DNA from: Candidatus Cryosericum terrychapinii
GTDB taxonomy: Bacteria; Caldisericota; Caldisericia; Cryosericales; Cryosericaceae
Direction of reading: 5' to 3'
DNA: 62,177 nucleotides
NCBI RefSeq assembly: GCF_003570925.1
Contig: NZ_QXIS01000004.1
Span: forward strand, 1 to 62,177
Part shown: one piece after another, positions 42,635 to 50,033 of the stretch
Layout: each line of letters starts with the position of its first letter
Numbering within the stretch: the first letter of the stretch is position 1
Position numbers and translations under genes: made by a program
The notes under the pieces: model-generated
What the model was told of the DNA's origin: nothing
The model's database searches: none
The model's input: only the letters and a program-made list of their open reading frames with translations

Positions 42635-42688
42635 ATGCGAGTTTGCAGCATTGACGCCTTACGATGCGTCACTATAGTTCGGACATGA
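42635..42688 (+). CDS. 17-residue leader peptide upstream of the ATPase
   Basis: An ATG at 42635 has a strong ribosome-binding site (ACGGAGG, 5-6 bases upstream) and encodes MRVCSIDALRCVTIVRT. Its TGA (42686-42688) overlaps the ATPase start (ATGA at 42685). The ATPase ATG has no ribosome-binding site of its own, so translation is probably coupled through this leader. Confidence 0.6.
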   Translation: MRVCSIDALRCVTIVRT

Positions 42689-44184
42689 ATGCTATCGGGA
42701 GCCTTGACAAGGACAAGACAGCGTCTGCACAGTCTGGGACTGAAAGATCGTCACAGCCTGCTGGACTGCCTGCGATCTATCGTCTCATAAGCAGCCGCAT
42801 CAATGAGTTCTACATTGACCCTGATGGTCAAGCGTACGTGACGATGGACGGCAAGACGTTGCCAGTTGAATCCAGGGATCTGGCAGACATGCTCCTTATG
42901 CTCGTGCTGCAGGAGACCCGCAAGCCTGCTTCTTCCGGCGAGATCGGAACTTGCATCGAAAGCATAGGCGCAATGTGCCGTACGTCGGGTGTCGTTCACC
43001 CCGTGTTCAACCGCGTGGGCGCATCAGAAGACGGAGAGACCGTGTATCTGGATCTCGCCACGCTCTCCGGAGATACAGTCGAGGTCACCAGCCGTGGCTG
43101 GACGGTCGTACGAGGGACCAACATCCGATTCATCCACCCGAAGGGGCAGCTACCCCTGCCCATGCCCCAAGGCGGTTACGTTGCCAAGCAGGTTATCGCT
43201 CCGTTGGTGAACATGGATGGGGACGATCTCGTCTTGTATGTGGGGACTCTGTTCGGCACTCTGATGCCGGCGGGGCCGTATCCGGTGCTCATGATCTTGG
43301 GCCCGCAAGGATCAGGGAAGAGCACTGCCACGCTGTTCCTGAAGAGTTCCGTGGACCCAACGACGACACCTCTACGGACATGCCCCGACAAGGCTGAGAA
43401 CGTCGCGATTGCCACATATGGACAGCACGTCATTGCGTTCAACAATGTGTCACACCTGACGTCGTGGCTAGCAGATCTTCTATGCAACTTCAACAGCGGA
43501 GGGTCTTTTGCGGCGAGGACGCTGTACACGAATTGGGGCGAGAGCCGGCTGACAATCGCCCGCCCCATTGTCCTCAACGGGATCGACGACCTGACGACTC
43601 GCGGCGACCTTTTGGACCGAGCCATTATCCTTCGGCTACAGCCTCTCAGGGGCCGCACGGCGGAGGACGAGCTGCGGGGTATGTTCACACAGCTGCACCC
43701 GCTCATTCTTGGTGGACTACTTGATGCGATGGTCAGTGTTCTTCAGCACAAGCACGATCCTAGGTTCCAGCTGCAAGCGAAACCTCGTATGGCGGATTTC
43801 GCCCAATGGGTTGTGTGGGCGGAGGAGGTACTTGGATTCGACAAAGGCGCGTTTATGCGTGCGTACGCCGAGAACCGTTCTTCTGCGAGTCGAGTTGCCG
43901 TCGATGAACAGAGCGAGCTGGTTGGCCTGCTAGGGACCTTGGTGAGCAAGGGATCGAATTGGATGGGCACGATCACAGAACTCCATGTTGCACTGAAGAA
44001 GCAAGCAGGCTGCGACAAGATGAAGCCTATTCCGAGTTGGTTCCCGAACACCGTTCGAGCCCTGAGCAACGCTCTGACGAGGCTGGCACCAGATTTGGAG
44101 CGAGCACGTGGCATCAGCATCACCCGGAGCCGCTCCAACCAAGGTCGCCTCGTGGAGCTGAGACGGGTGCAAGAGCCATCATGA
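42685..44184 (+). CDS. P-loop ATPase, replication/mobility type (DUF927-like)
   Basis: This 499-residue protein has an unrecognised N-terminal region (about 1-190), then a P-loop domain with Walker A GPQGSGKST (206-214) and a Walker B-like strand HVIAFNN (about 250). It goes on with sensor-like VLNGIDDLTTRGDLLDRAII and a C-terminal winged-helix-like region. The arrangement is that of the helicase or primase-associated ATPases of phages, plasmids and integrative elements. The ATG at 42685 overlaps the leader stop; an in-frame ATG at 42664 lies inside the leader. It overlaps the following Cys-rich gene by 4 bases. It is probably the replication or maintenance ATPase of the integrated element. 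Confidence 0.75.
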   Translation: MNAIGSLDKDKTASAQSGTERSSQPAGLPAIYRLISSRINEFYIDPDGQAYVTMDGKTLPVESRDLADMLLMLVLQETRKPASSGEIGTCIESIGAMCRTSGVVHPVFNRVGASEDGETVYLDLATLSGDTVEVTSRGWTVVRGTNIRFIHPKGQLPLPMPQGGYVAKQVIAPLVNMDGDDLVLYVGTLFGTLMPAGPYPVLMILGPQGSGKSTATLFLKSSVDPTTTPLRTCPDKAENVAIATYGQHVIAFNNVSHLTSWLADLLCNFNSGGSFAARTLYTNWGESRLTIARPIVLNGIDDLTTRGDLLDRAIILRLQPLRGRTAEDELRGMFTQLHPLILGGLLDAMVSVLQHKHDPRFQLQAKPRMADFAQWVVWAEEVLGFDKGAFMRAYAENRSSASRVAVDEQSELVGLLGTLVSKGSNWMGTITELHVALKKQAGCDKMKPIPSWFPNTVRALSNALTRLAPDLERARGISITRSRSNQGRLVELRRVQEPS

Positions 44185-44507
44185 GCTCTTGGTGCGGAAA
44201 TGAGCAAGCCTGCGAGTGCCGAGTGTGCCGCATCCGTGCCGCAGAACGAGCAATGTCCGACACACCCTGCAGCAAGTCTAGAAGAATCGTTAAGCATAGT
44301 CGTGCCGCACGTGCTGCACTCACTCCTTCTTTCCAAACAAGAGGAAAGGAAGAAGAGAGGGAGAGATATATGAAGGGCAATAGAGAACACTGGAAAACAT
44401 GTGACACATGTGTCACGCAACCCTGCACATCAATCAGCGAGCGGTGTAGAGTGGTGACGCATCGCTCTGGGACCTGGTGCACGAAGTGCCATGAGGAAGG
44501 AAGCTGA
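44181..44507 (+). CDS. Cys-rich small protein, probable zinc-binding
   Basis: This 108-residue frame starts in an ATGA overlap with the ATPase gene. It has two cysteine groups, CGNEQACECRVC near the start and CDTCVTQPC followed by CTKCHEEGS near the end, with a basic middle (RGKEEERERYMKGNREHW). The pattern suggests a metal-binding, nucleic-acid-binding protein of the element. No family is identified. Confidence 0.55.
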   Translation: MSSWCGNEQACECRVCRIRAAERAMSDTPCSKSRRIVKHSRAARAALTPSFQTRGKEEERERYMKGNREHWKTCDTCVTQPCTSISERCRVVTHRSGTWCTKCHEEGS

Positions 44508-44667
44508 GCAGGGCATGGTTGACGACGCGGTCCTTCGTGCGAAAATGCAGGCAGAGCTCGACAGGATGGGGCTCACCGGGGATCTGGCCGAGCAGGTAGT
44601 CAGGGAACTCAATTTCTTGGCGTGCCTGCTAATTGAAGCGACAGAAGAAGGGAGGTTCAATGACTGA
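44491..44667 (+). CDS. Small helical protein upstream of the recombinase
   Basis: This 58-residue frame (MRKEAEQGMVDDAVLRAKMQ onward) is predicted to be mostly helical and ends FND-stop inside the recombinase start. It overlaps the previous frame by 17 bases and the recombinase by 8, which fits a coupled cassette. It might be a directionality factor or small regulator, but no family is recognised. Confidence 0.5.
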   Translation: MRKEAEQGMVDDAVLRAKMQAELDRMGLTGDLAEQVVRELNFLACLLIEATEEGRFND

Positions 44668-46186
44668 GGCAACTGAAAGAAAGGGGGTTGTCATCTACAC
44701 ACGCGTCTCGTCGAAAGAGCAGACCCAAGGGTTCAGCCTAGATACCCAGGAGCAATGCTGCCGCGACTATGCAGGCCGTCTCGGCTATGACATCAACAGG
44801 GTCTTCGTCGAACGAGGGGAGAGTACCAAAAACGCCAACCGGACCGAACTGCAGACCATGTTGAAGTACATTGCAGTCAACTCACGGCATCTTGACGCGG
44901 TCATCGTCTACAAGGTGGACCGCTTGGCGCGCAATACGTTGGACCATGCCGAGCTCAAACTTCTCTTTATGCGCTACGGGCTGCGCCTGCTCTCGGCCAC
45001 TGAGAGACTCGAGGACACTCCCGTTGGCAAGCTCATGGAGAATCAGCTCGCCGGGTTTGCGCAGTTTGACAATGACATTCGGAGTGAACGGTGCAGGAAC
45101 GGGATGGTCGCGGCTGTAGCCGCAGGCAGGTATGTTACAGGACCTCCCCTAGGATATGTCAAAGGTGGTTCGAGGAACCTTCCGAGCCTCGTTCTCGATG
45201 CTCCCGAGGTCGTTCGGCTCGTACGCAAGTCGTTCGAATTGGTCGATGCAGGGTTCTCTGTCCCGGAGGCTAGGCGACAGGTGACAAGGGAGGGTCTCAG
45301 GACCCGGAAGAGGAACACGCTGAGCGTCAACGGCTTCCGGAAGCTGTTGACGCGCAGGACGTATACAGGATCCTTCACGGCTTTCGGGGAGACCGTGCAT
45401 GGCGACTTCGAAGCCATAGTCCCTGAGGAGTTGTTCCTGAGAGTACAACCGAAGCTGCACCGGGCGAAGAGCACAGGAAGGGTGGTGGTCTACCGCATCA
45501 ATAACCCCGACTTTCCCCTGCGCGGCATGGTGAGATGCGCGACATGTGGGGCACTGCTCACAGCCAGTAACTCGACCGGCCACGGAGGCAGCTACGGCTA
45601 CTACCGCTGCTCTCGGTGCAGGGAACGGAGCTTAGGTAAAGCAGAGGTGGAGAGTCGGTTCACCCAGCTCCTGCGTGACCTGAGCCTCAAGCCGGCTTTG
45701 ACAGAGATGCTAGACATAGCAATCAAGGCCAACCTGACATCCAAGAGGTCGATGGGCGCGAAACATATGGCACAATTGAAGGCGAGGCTCGCAGCGCTGG
45801 GTACGCGCCACCGGCAGATATTGGACAAGTCCCTTTCAGGAGTGTTCTCCGATTCAGACACCAAGAGGCTCATCTCTGAGGCCGAACAGGAGAGCGACAA
45901 CATCCAGAGACAGATAGCTGCGACCGAAGGCTCAGAGACGGTGCCCGAGCAAGTGATTAAGAGGGGATTGGCAGTGCTTCAGGACATGGCGACGTTCTGG
46001 CAGAAGGCTAGCCTAACGACCAAGCAGCAGTTCCAAAGGTTCCTGTTCCCAGAAGGAATTACGTTTGGCGAGGCTGGTTTTGGAACCTGCACAACCGCCT
46101 TCTGCATACAGCGGAAGACGGTATTCTCAATGCAAAGAAGCAAGATGGTAGCGCCGAGGAGAATTGAACTCCTGTTTGGGGATTGA
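44660..46186 (+). CDS. Large serine recombinase (integrase)
   Basis: This 508-residue protein is a large serine recombinase. The resolvase-type catalytic domain begins VVIYTRVSSKEQTQGFSLDT (catalytic Ser17 or 18) and continues with VYKVDRLARN. The recombinase domain contains PPLGYVKGG and the zinc ribbon CATCGALLTAS with YRCSRC. A coiled-coil region follows. Such enzymes integrate and excise mobile elements at attP/attB sites. The ATG at 44660 has GGGAGG upstream. The last dozen codons lie inside the tRNA-Glu gene on the opposite strand, which suggests the element is integrated at the 3' end of that tRNA gene. Confidence 0.95.
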   Translation: MTEATERKGVVIYTRVSSKEQTQGFSLDTQEQCCRDYAGRLGYDINRVFVERGESTKNANRTELQTMLKYIAVNSRHLDAVIVYKVDRLARNTLDHAELKLLFMRYGLRLLSATERLEDTPVGKLMENQLAGFAQFDNDIRSERCRNGMVAAVAAGRYVTGPPLGYVKGGSRNLPSLVLDAPEVVRLVRKSFELVDAGFSVPEARRQVTREGLRTRKRNTLSVNGFRKLLTRRTYTGSFTAFGETVHGDFEAIVPEELFLRVQPKLHRAKSTGRVVVYRINNPDFPLRGMVRCATCGALLTASNSTGHGGSYGYYRCSRCRERSLGKAEVESRFTQLLRDLSLKPALTEMLDIAIKANLTSKRSMGAKHMAQLKARLAALGTRHRQILDKSLSGVFSDSDTKRLISEAEQESDNIQRQIAATEGSETVPEQVIKRGLAVLQDMATFWQKASLTTKQQFQRFLFPEGITFGEAGFGTCTTAFCIQRKTVFSMQRSKMVAPRRIELLFGD

Positions 46187-46220
46187 GAGCCCCCCGAACT
46201 AACCACTGTTCTACAGCGCC
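46146..46220 (-). tRNA. tRNA-Glu (anticodon CTC)
   Basis: The minus strand folds as a tRNA. The acceptor pairs GGCGCTG with CGGCGCT, followed by the discriminator A and encoded CCA. The anticodon loop is CTCTCAA within a GGGGG/TCCCC stem, and the T arm reads AGGAGTTCAATTCTCCT. The anticodon CTC decodes GAG. The 3' end is overlapped by the recombinase gene on the other strand. Confidence 0.93.
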
Positions 46221-46225
46221 ATACT

Positions 46226-46299
46226 TGGCTGAGGAAGATGGATTCGAACCATCATCGGTAGCTCCAGAGGCTACTGTCCTACCGTTGGACGATTCCCCA
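46226..46299 (-). tRNA. tRNA-Gln (anticodon CTG)
   Basis: The minus strand folds as a tRNA. The acceptor pairs TGGGGAA with TTCCTCA, followed by G and encoded CCA. The anticodon loop CTCTGGA within GTAGC/GCTAC gives anticodon CTG for CAG. The T arm reads GATGGTTCGAATCCATC. It lies 5 bases before tRNA-Glu and is probably co-transcribed with it. Confidence 0.94.
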
Positions 46300-46369
46300 A
46301 CACAACCGAGAGTATATCAAGAACTTGCCCTGAATCAAGATGCCTGGGCGTGAAATTTCTTGGAGGAGC

Positions 46370-46615
46370 TCAGGGATTGGTGTCTGTGGATTCCTCGATC
46401 TCGATTCCATCCTGCGTCAGGAGTTCGCGACCTTTCTCCTTGATGGTTTCGGTCTGATCGCTAATTTCCTTACCCAGTTCGAAAGCCTTGTCTTTCAGCA
46501 ACTTGCGCGTTTCTTCTCCACTCTGGGGGGCGAGGACCAACGCCACCAAGGCTCCAACAATGCCACCCATCAGCAGTCCGCCCATGAACGATCCACAATC
46601 ATTGCGCCCACTCAT
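46370..46615 (-). CDS. YtxH domain-containing protein
   Basis: This 81-residue protein has one N-terminal membrane span with glycines (FMGGLLMGGIVGALVALVLAP) followed by the YtxH signature PQSGEETRKLL and a helical charged tail. YtxH-like proteins are small envelope or stress proteins of unclear function. Its start overlaps the stop of the DUF948 gene (ATGA), so the two are coupled, as is common for this pair. Confidence 0.88.
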   Translation of the reverse strand: MSGRNDCGSFMGGLLMGGIVGALVALVLAPQSGEETRKLLKDKAFELGKEISDQTETIKEKGRELLTQDGIEIEESTDTNP

Positions 46616-47007
46616 GATTTCCTCCTTAGGAAGATGGACTTGAAAATCTTGTACGCCGACACCACACTTATGGCAGTGCCCATCATTCTTGGCAGCAGGC
46701 CGCTATCTCGGCTGGAAGCTGTCGCGGGCAATACTCTCACAGCCTTATCGGCAGATGCCGTGAGCTTCGTCAGTTGTCTTGCCAACTGGTCGAAGTGTTG
46801 CTCTGAGACCTGGGTCGACTGCATCAGTCTGACTGCCTCCGACTTCAGATCGTTAGCCTGTTTCTGCACGTCGACCATCGTGGCAGAAAAGCTCTTTGAG
46901 AACTCCCCAAGCTTGCGTCCAAGGACGAGGACGGCTATGGCTGCGGAGATCATGCCGAGGACGATAACAATGTCTAGTACCCAGATTGCATTCATGTTCA
47001 CTGGCAT
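46612..47007 (-). CDS. DUF948 domain-containing protein
   Basis: This 131-residue protein has an N-terminal membrane span (WVLDIVIVLGMISAAIAVLVL), a long helical region resembling methyl-accepting or coiled-coil segments (FSATMVDVQKQANDLKSEAV), and a second weak hydrophobic part. That matches DUF948, whose function is unknown. GGAGG precedes the ATG at 47005-47007. It overlaps the RseC-like gene upstream by 10 bases and the YtxH gene by 4, so the three are one operon. Confidence 0.88.
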   Translation of the reverse strand: MPVNMNAIWVLDIVIVLGMISAAIAVLVLGRKLGEFSKSFSATMVDVQKQANDLKSEAVRLMQSTQVSEQHFDQLARQLTKLTASADKAVRVLPATASSRDSGLLPRMMGTAISVVSAYKIFKSIFLRRKS

Positions 47008-47444
47008 ATGGCCACCTCCTGATCGAGTTTGTTTACAACAGTGGCAGTGGGGTTCAACCGTATGGCAACCCTGCGTGAAAGGATAATGCCGGGGATCAGC
47101 ATGACGAATCCGGCCACAACAGGAAGGGCCATGGACAGGCTTCCGCTCAGTCCTGCCAAGGATGAGAATCCATAACCGCCGAATACTCCTGCTAGAAAGG
47201 CAACCAGTGGAACCCCGTACATAATCGCAGAGGCCCTGAGAATAATCGAATCGTCGAGCGACACTTCAACCAGGTCTCCCTGAGCAATCTCGGGGGAAGC
47301 AGTCGCCCTGACAGTCGGGCTGCTCTCCTTGCTGCCTATACAGAACTGGGTCAGAGAGCATGACGCACATCCGTCCCGTGGCAGCAGTCGAATCGTGACG
47401 GCGTCTCCATGGCGCGCGATCACCAAACCTCGATCAGTCTGCAT
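46998..47444 (-). CDS. RseC/MucC-family positive regulator-like protein
   Basis: This 148-residue protein has a soluble N-terminal domain with a cysteine motif (CASCSLTQFC) and two membrane spans (ASAIMYGVPLVAFLAGVFGG and LSMALPVVAGFVMLIPGII). That is the layout of RseC, which takes part in redox or envelope-stress control in other bacteria and is often linked to electron-transport genes. The ATG at 47442-47444 fits the domain start; a GTG seven codons earlier is possible. The 6S-like RNA lies just upstream. Confidence 0.85.
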   Translation of the reverse strand: MQTDRGLVIARHGDAVTIRLLPRDGCASCSLTQFCIGSKESSPTVRATASPEIAQGDLVEVSLDDSIILRASAIMYGVPLVAFLAGVFGGYGFSSLAGLSGSLSMALPVVAGFVMLIPGIILSRRVAIRLNPTATVVNKLDQEVAICQ

Positions 47445-47469
47445 ATAAATCCTGCACTGGCTCACGTAT

Positions 47470-47652
47470 CAAGAGGCCACCCCACAAGGTCGTGCCTTGA
47501 CGAAGCTTTTGAACCTGCCTAAGCAGGTGGGAGCATAAAGTTCCCTGCTTCAAGAACACTGCGAAGCGCTCGTATCCACAGGGCATCTGCTTCCGAGTGA
47601 TTTGTGTTGGCTCAAACCCGTCAAGTGGTTCACGGGCATCGCAGGGTGACAC
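47470..47652 (-). ncRNA. 6S RNA candidate
   Basis: The 250-base gap between hisS and the RseC-like gene contains a TATAAT box (plus 47659-47664, minus strand) and then about 180 bases with strong secondary structure. GTCACCC near its 5' end pairs with GGGTGGC near its 3' end. The 3' half has CTCCCACCTGC, TTAG, GCAGGTTCAAAAGC, resembling the CCCACCTTGAA...AAGGTTCAAGG part of proteobacterial 6S RNA. The length fits 6S. This is by eye only. Confidence 0.5.
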
Positions 47653-47715
47653 AACACTATTATACCTGAAAACACAGGAAAACCAACGCAAGCCCCCGGG
47701 CACATCTGAATGCTT

Positions 47716-48981
47716 TCAGCTCTGCTTCTGGACAGCACTGGCAAGGCAAGCGGCCACGTCCGCCAATGCTACCGTCAACTGGGAACCTGACGTCAGGTCT
47801 TTCACCGCGCAGGTACCCGCCGCAATCTCGTCTTCACCGAGGATGAGTGCCATGCGCGCTCCCCTCTTGGACGCTCGTGCCAGTTGCTTTCCAAACCCAT
47901 CCTGACGCATATCCAGATCCAGGGCCCAGCCCGCGCCGGCCAAGGTGCGTCTCAACTCGAAGGCGACAGCCATGGCTGTTTCCGAGTGAACAATGTATGC
48001 CAGGGGGATTGCCAGTGAACCAGTGAATTCCGGATAGCGCGCTGTCAGCACAGAAGTCAGGCGTTCAAGTCCAAGACCCCAGCCGACGGCAGGAGTAGCC
48101 GGTCCTCCCAGGTGACGGATGAGATAGTCGTAGCGGCCACCTCCCAGGAGGGCATTCTGTGCACCGAGATCCTCAGAGATAACCTCAAATACGGTCTTGG
48201 TGTAGTAGTCAAGGCCTCGGACCAGTTTGTGGTTGAGGCGATAGGGAATCTTCAGAGCGTCGAGAGTCGACAGCAGGCGGTGAAAATGGTCCTCGCAGTC
48301 TGTGCACAGATAGTCCGCGGACTTTGGCAGCGATTCCAGGAGTGACGGATCTTCGCGCTTGCAGTCGAGCACGCGGAGAGGATTGTCGCTCATGCGTCTC
48401 TTGCAGTCCTCACACAACTCGCCCTCATGCGCTGCCAGCGCAGCCCGGAGGGCTTCCTTGTAGGCGGGTCGACAGTTGTCATCGCCGATACTGTTGATGT
48501 CAACGGACAGATGCGCCAGGCCGAGTCTTGACAACATCGTCATGACCATGTCGATGACTTCTGCATCCTGAACTGGCGATTGCTCGCCGAGAGCCTCGAC
48601 CCCGAAGCTGTGGAACTCGCGCTTGCGCCCACTCTGAGGCTGCTCATATCGGAAGAACGACCCCATGTAGTAGAACTTGGCCGGAGAAGGCTGCAGATTC
48701 ATCTGGTGTTCTATGTATGCGCGACACGTTGCAGCTGTGCCTTCAGGGCGCAACACGAGATGACGCCCCTTCTTGTCCGGGAAGGCATACATTTCCTTCT
48801 CGACGATGTCGGTGCTTTGCCCAACCGACATGGAGAAAAGCTCCTCCATCTCGATGGTCGGAGTGCGGATCTCTTCGTAGCCATAGACTTTGGCAGTGTT
48901 AGCCATGGTTCTCTCCACATACTGCCACAGAAGGACTTCAGGTAATAATATGTCGCTGGTTCCCTTGACTGACTTGATCAT
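47716..48981 (-). CDS. hisS: Histidine--tRNA ligase
   Basis: This 421-residue class II synthetase charges tRNA-His. The N-terminus IKSVKGTSDILLPE, motif 2 around FRYEQPQSGRKREFHSFGVE and the histidine signatures LVRGLDYYTKTVFEV and GGGRYDYLIRHLGG are present. The anticodon-binding domain follows at the C-terminus. I chose the ATG at 48979-48981, which has GGAGG 7 bases upstream; the frame is open a further 45 codons without similarity. It is transcribed leftward ahead of the 6S candidate. Confidence 0.96.
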   Translation of the reverse strand: MIKSVKGTSDILLPEVLLWQYVERTMANTAKVYGYEEIRTPTIEMEELFSMSVGQSTDIVEKEMYAFPDKKGRHLVLRPEGTAATCRAYIEHQMNLQPSPAKFYYMGSFFRYEQPQSGRKREFHSFGVEALGEQSPVQDAEVIDMVMTMLSRLGLAHLSVDINSIGDDNCRPAYKEALRAALAAHEGELCEDCKRRMSDNPLRVLDCKREDPSLLESLPKSADYLCTDCEDHFHRLLSTLDALKIPYRLNHKLVRGLDYYTKTVFEVISEDLGAQNALLGGGRYDYLIRHLGGPATPAVGWGLGLERLTSVLTARYPEFTGSLAIPLAYIVHSETAMAVAFELRRTLAGAGWALDLDMRQDGFGKQLARASKRGARMALILGEDEIAAGTCAVKDLTSGSQLTVALADVAACLASAVQKQS

Positions 48982-49343
48982 GACGATCCTCCAAACGTAT
49001 ATGCTAGTCAGTATAGTTGCTGGGTGCGAAAAGAAAACCGACCTGTTTGTGGGGAAGCAGCCTGGAGCAGTTGCTGACTGCAACACGTGAGGAACCACAG
49101 TGGAGACGGGAAGCATTATTCAGTCTGGAAGCCGCTGCCGACCAGTATTGTAGTGGGTCGGGCGCCATCTCTGTTGCCCGACGACATTCGACGGCATGCA
49201 GGACGGCTTGAGGGCCTCGACATGACGGCCGCTTCGCAACCGGCGCGGGAGTTACTAGGAGCACTGAGGGTCAGCCGTGGCGTATCGCTTGCTGGGGCTG
49301 CCCATCCGGGCTTTGTCCGTATCGCATTGACAAGGCGTTTCCG
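48982..49343. other. 362-base gap between hisS and the YdcF-like gene
   Basis: This should contain the hisS promoter: TATACT lies about 38 bases upstream of the hisS start on the minus strand. A plus-strand frame (49087-49347, 86 codons) reads fairly protein-like (LLPDDIRRHAGRLEGLDMTA) but has no clear start signal or family match. I do not call it a gene. Confidence 0.4.
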
Positions 49344-49940
49344 CTAATCAGGCGACACGGCGAAGACAAGCAGGTCCTTGAACAGTGCAAGCTCCTCGCG
49401 GGCTATTGCCCTTGCTCTCTGGTGGACACTGAGCCAGACAGGTGTCTCAGCGGGTGGGCAGGTGAATGCTTGCAGGCGGTTCAGGCGGGCCAGCACCATG
49501 ATTCGCGCCATGTGGAAGGGCGATGAGACCATCAGGCAAGAGGTCAGGGCGTTCCCCTGCATGTAGCGCTTGAGGTTTATCAGCGTTTGAGCTGTGGTGA
49601 CGCCTGCGTTGTCGAATATCAGGGCGCTGCGAGGGACCCCCTGCTCGATAGCGACAGCCCCCATGACGTCCGATTCGGTCAGATTGGACCCCGTAGGGCC
49701 TCCGGACAGAAAAAGCAGCGGAGCGCGTCCTTCGCGATACAGCCGAGCTGCCCACAAGATGCGCGCTTCGAGCTCCGGCGATGGATTGTCTCCCCAGACC
49801 GCAGCTCCGAACAGACAAATCACGTCAGCCCGCTCGGATTGCTGTTTGTACCCATACAAGTCGATGCCCGCGTAGGTCAGAGCGAGAACGGCGCCTGCCG
49901 TACATATGAGTATGATGAGTGTTTGGAAGAATCGTTTCAC
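49344..49940 (-). CDS. YdcF/SanA-family DUF218 protein
   Basis: This 198-residue membrane-anchored protein has an N-terminal span (TLIILICTAGAVLALTYAGI) followed by the DUF218 domain. ICLFGAAVWGDNPSPELEARI, FLSGGPTGSNLTESDVM and MVSSPFHMARIM are typical. SanA and YdcF proteins are linked to envelope integrity and vancomycin sensitivity; the enzymatic activity is not established. It is divergent from dnaX, with about 90 bases between the two. Confidence 0.88.
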   Translation of the reverse strand: MKRFFQTLIILICTAGAVLALTYAGIDLYGYKQQSERADVICLFGAAVWGDNPSPELEARILWAARLYREGRAPLLFLSGGPTGSNLTESDVMGAVAIEQGVPRSALIFDNAGVTTAQTLINLKRYMQGNALTSCLMVSSPFHMARIMVLARLNRLQAFTCPPAETPVWLSVHQRARAIAREELALFKDLLVFAVSPD

Positions 49941-49996
49941 TCAAATAGTATAGGCTGTCGCCTCAGCGCCTCAAGAAGTCGTGGTCGGAGCTTTTC

Positions 49997-50024
49997 TTGC
50001 AATGACGTGTGCGGGTAATATACT
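49997..50024 (+). promoter_or_regulatory. Probable promoter of dnaX
   Basis: TTGCAA (49997-50002) and TATACT (50019-50024) are separated by 16 bases, just before the dnaX ATG at 50034. The transcript would start within a few bases of the start codon, so it would have a very short leader. Confidence 0.55.
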
Positions 50025-50033
50025 ACAGACACC

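Noticed and set aside
43959-44180. An upstream extension of the Cys-rich protein frame.
   Set aside because: It lies inside the ATPase gene in another frame; the ATGA overlap at 44181 gives a better start.
49087-49347. An 86-codon plus-strand frame between hisS and the YdcF-like gene.
   Set aside because: It is somewhat protein-like but has no ribosome-binding site and no recognisable family, and it overlaps the end of the YdcF-like gene.
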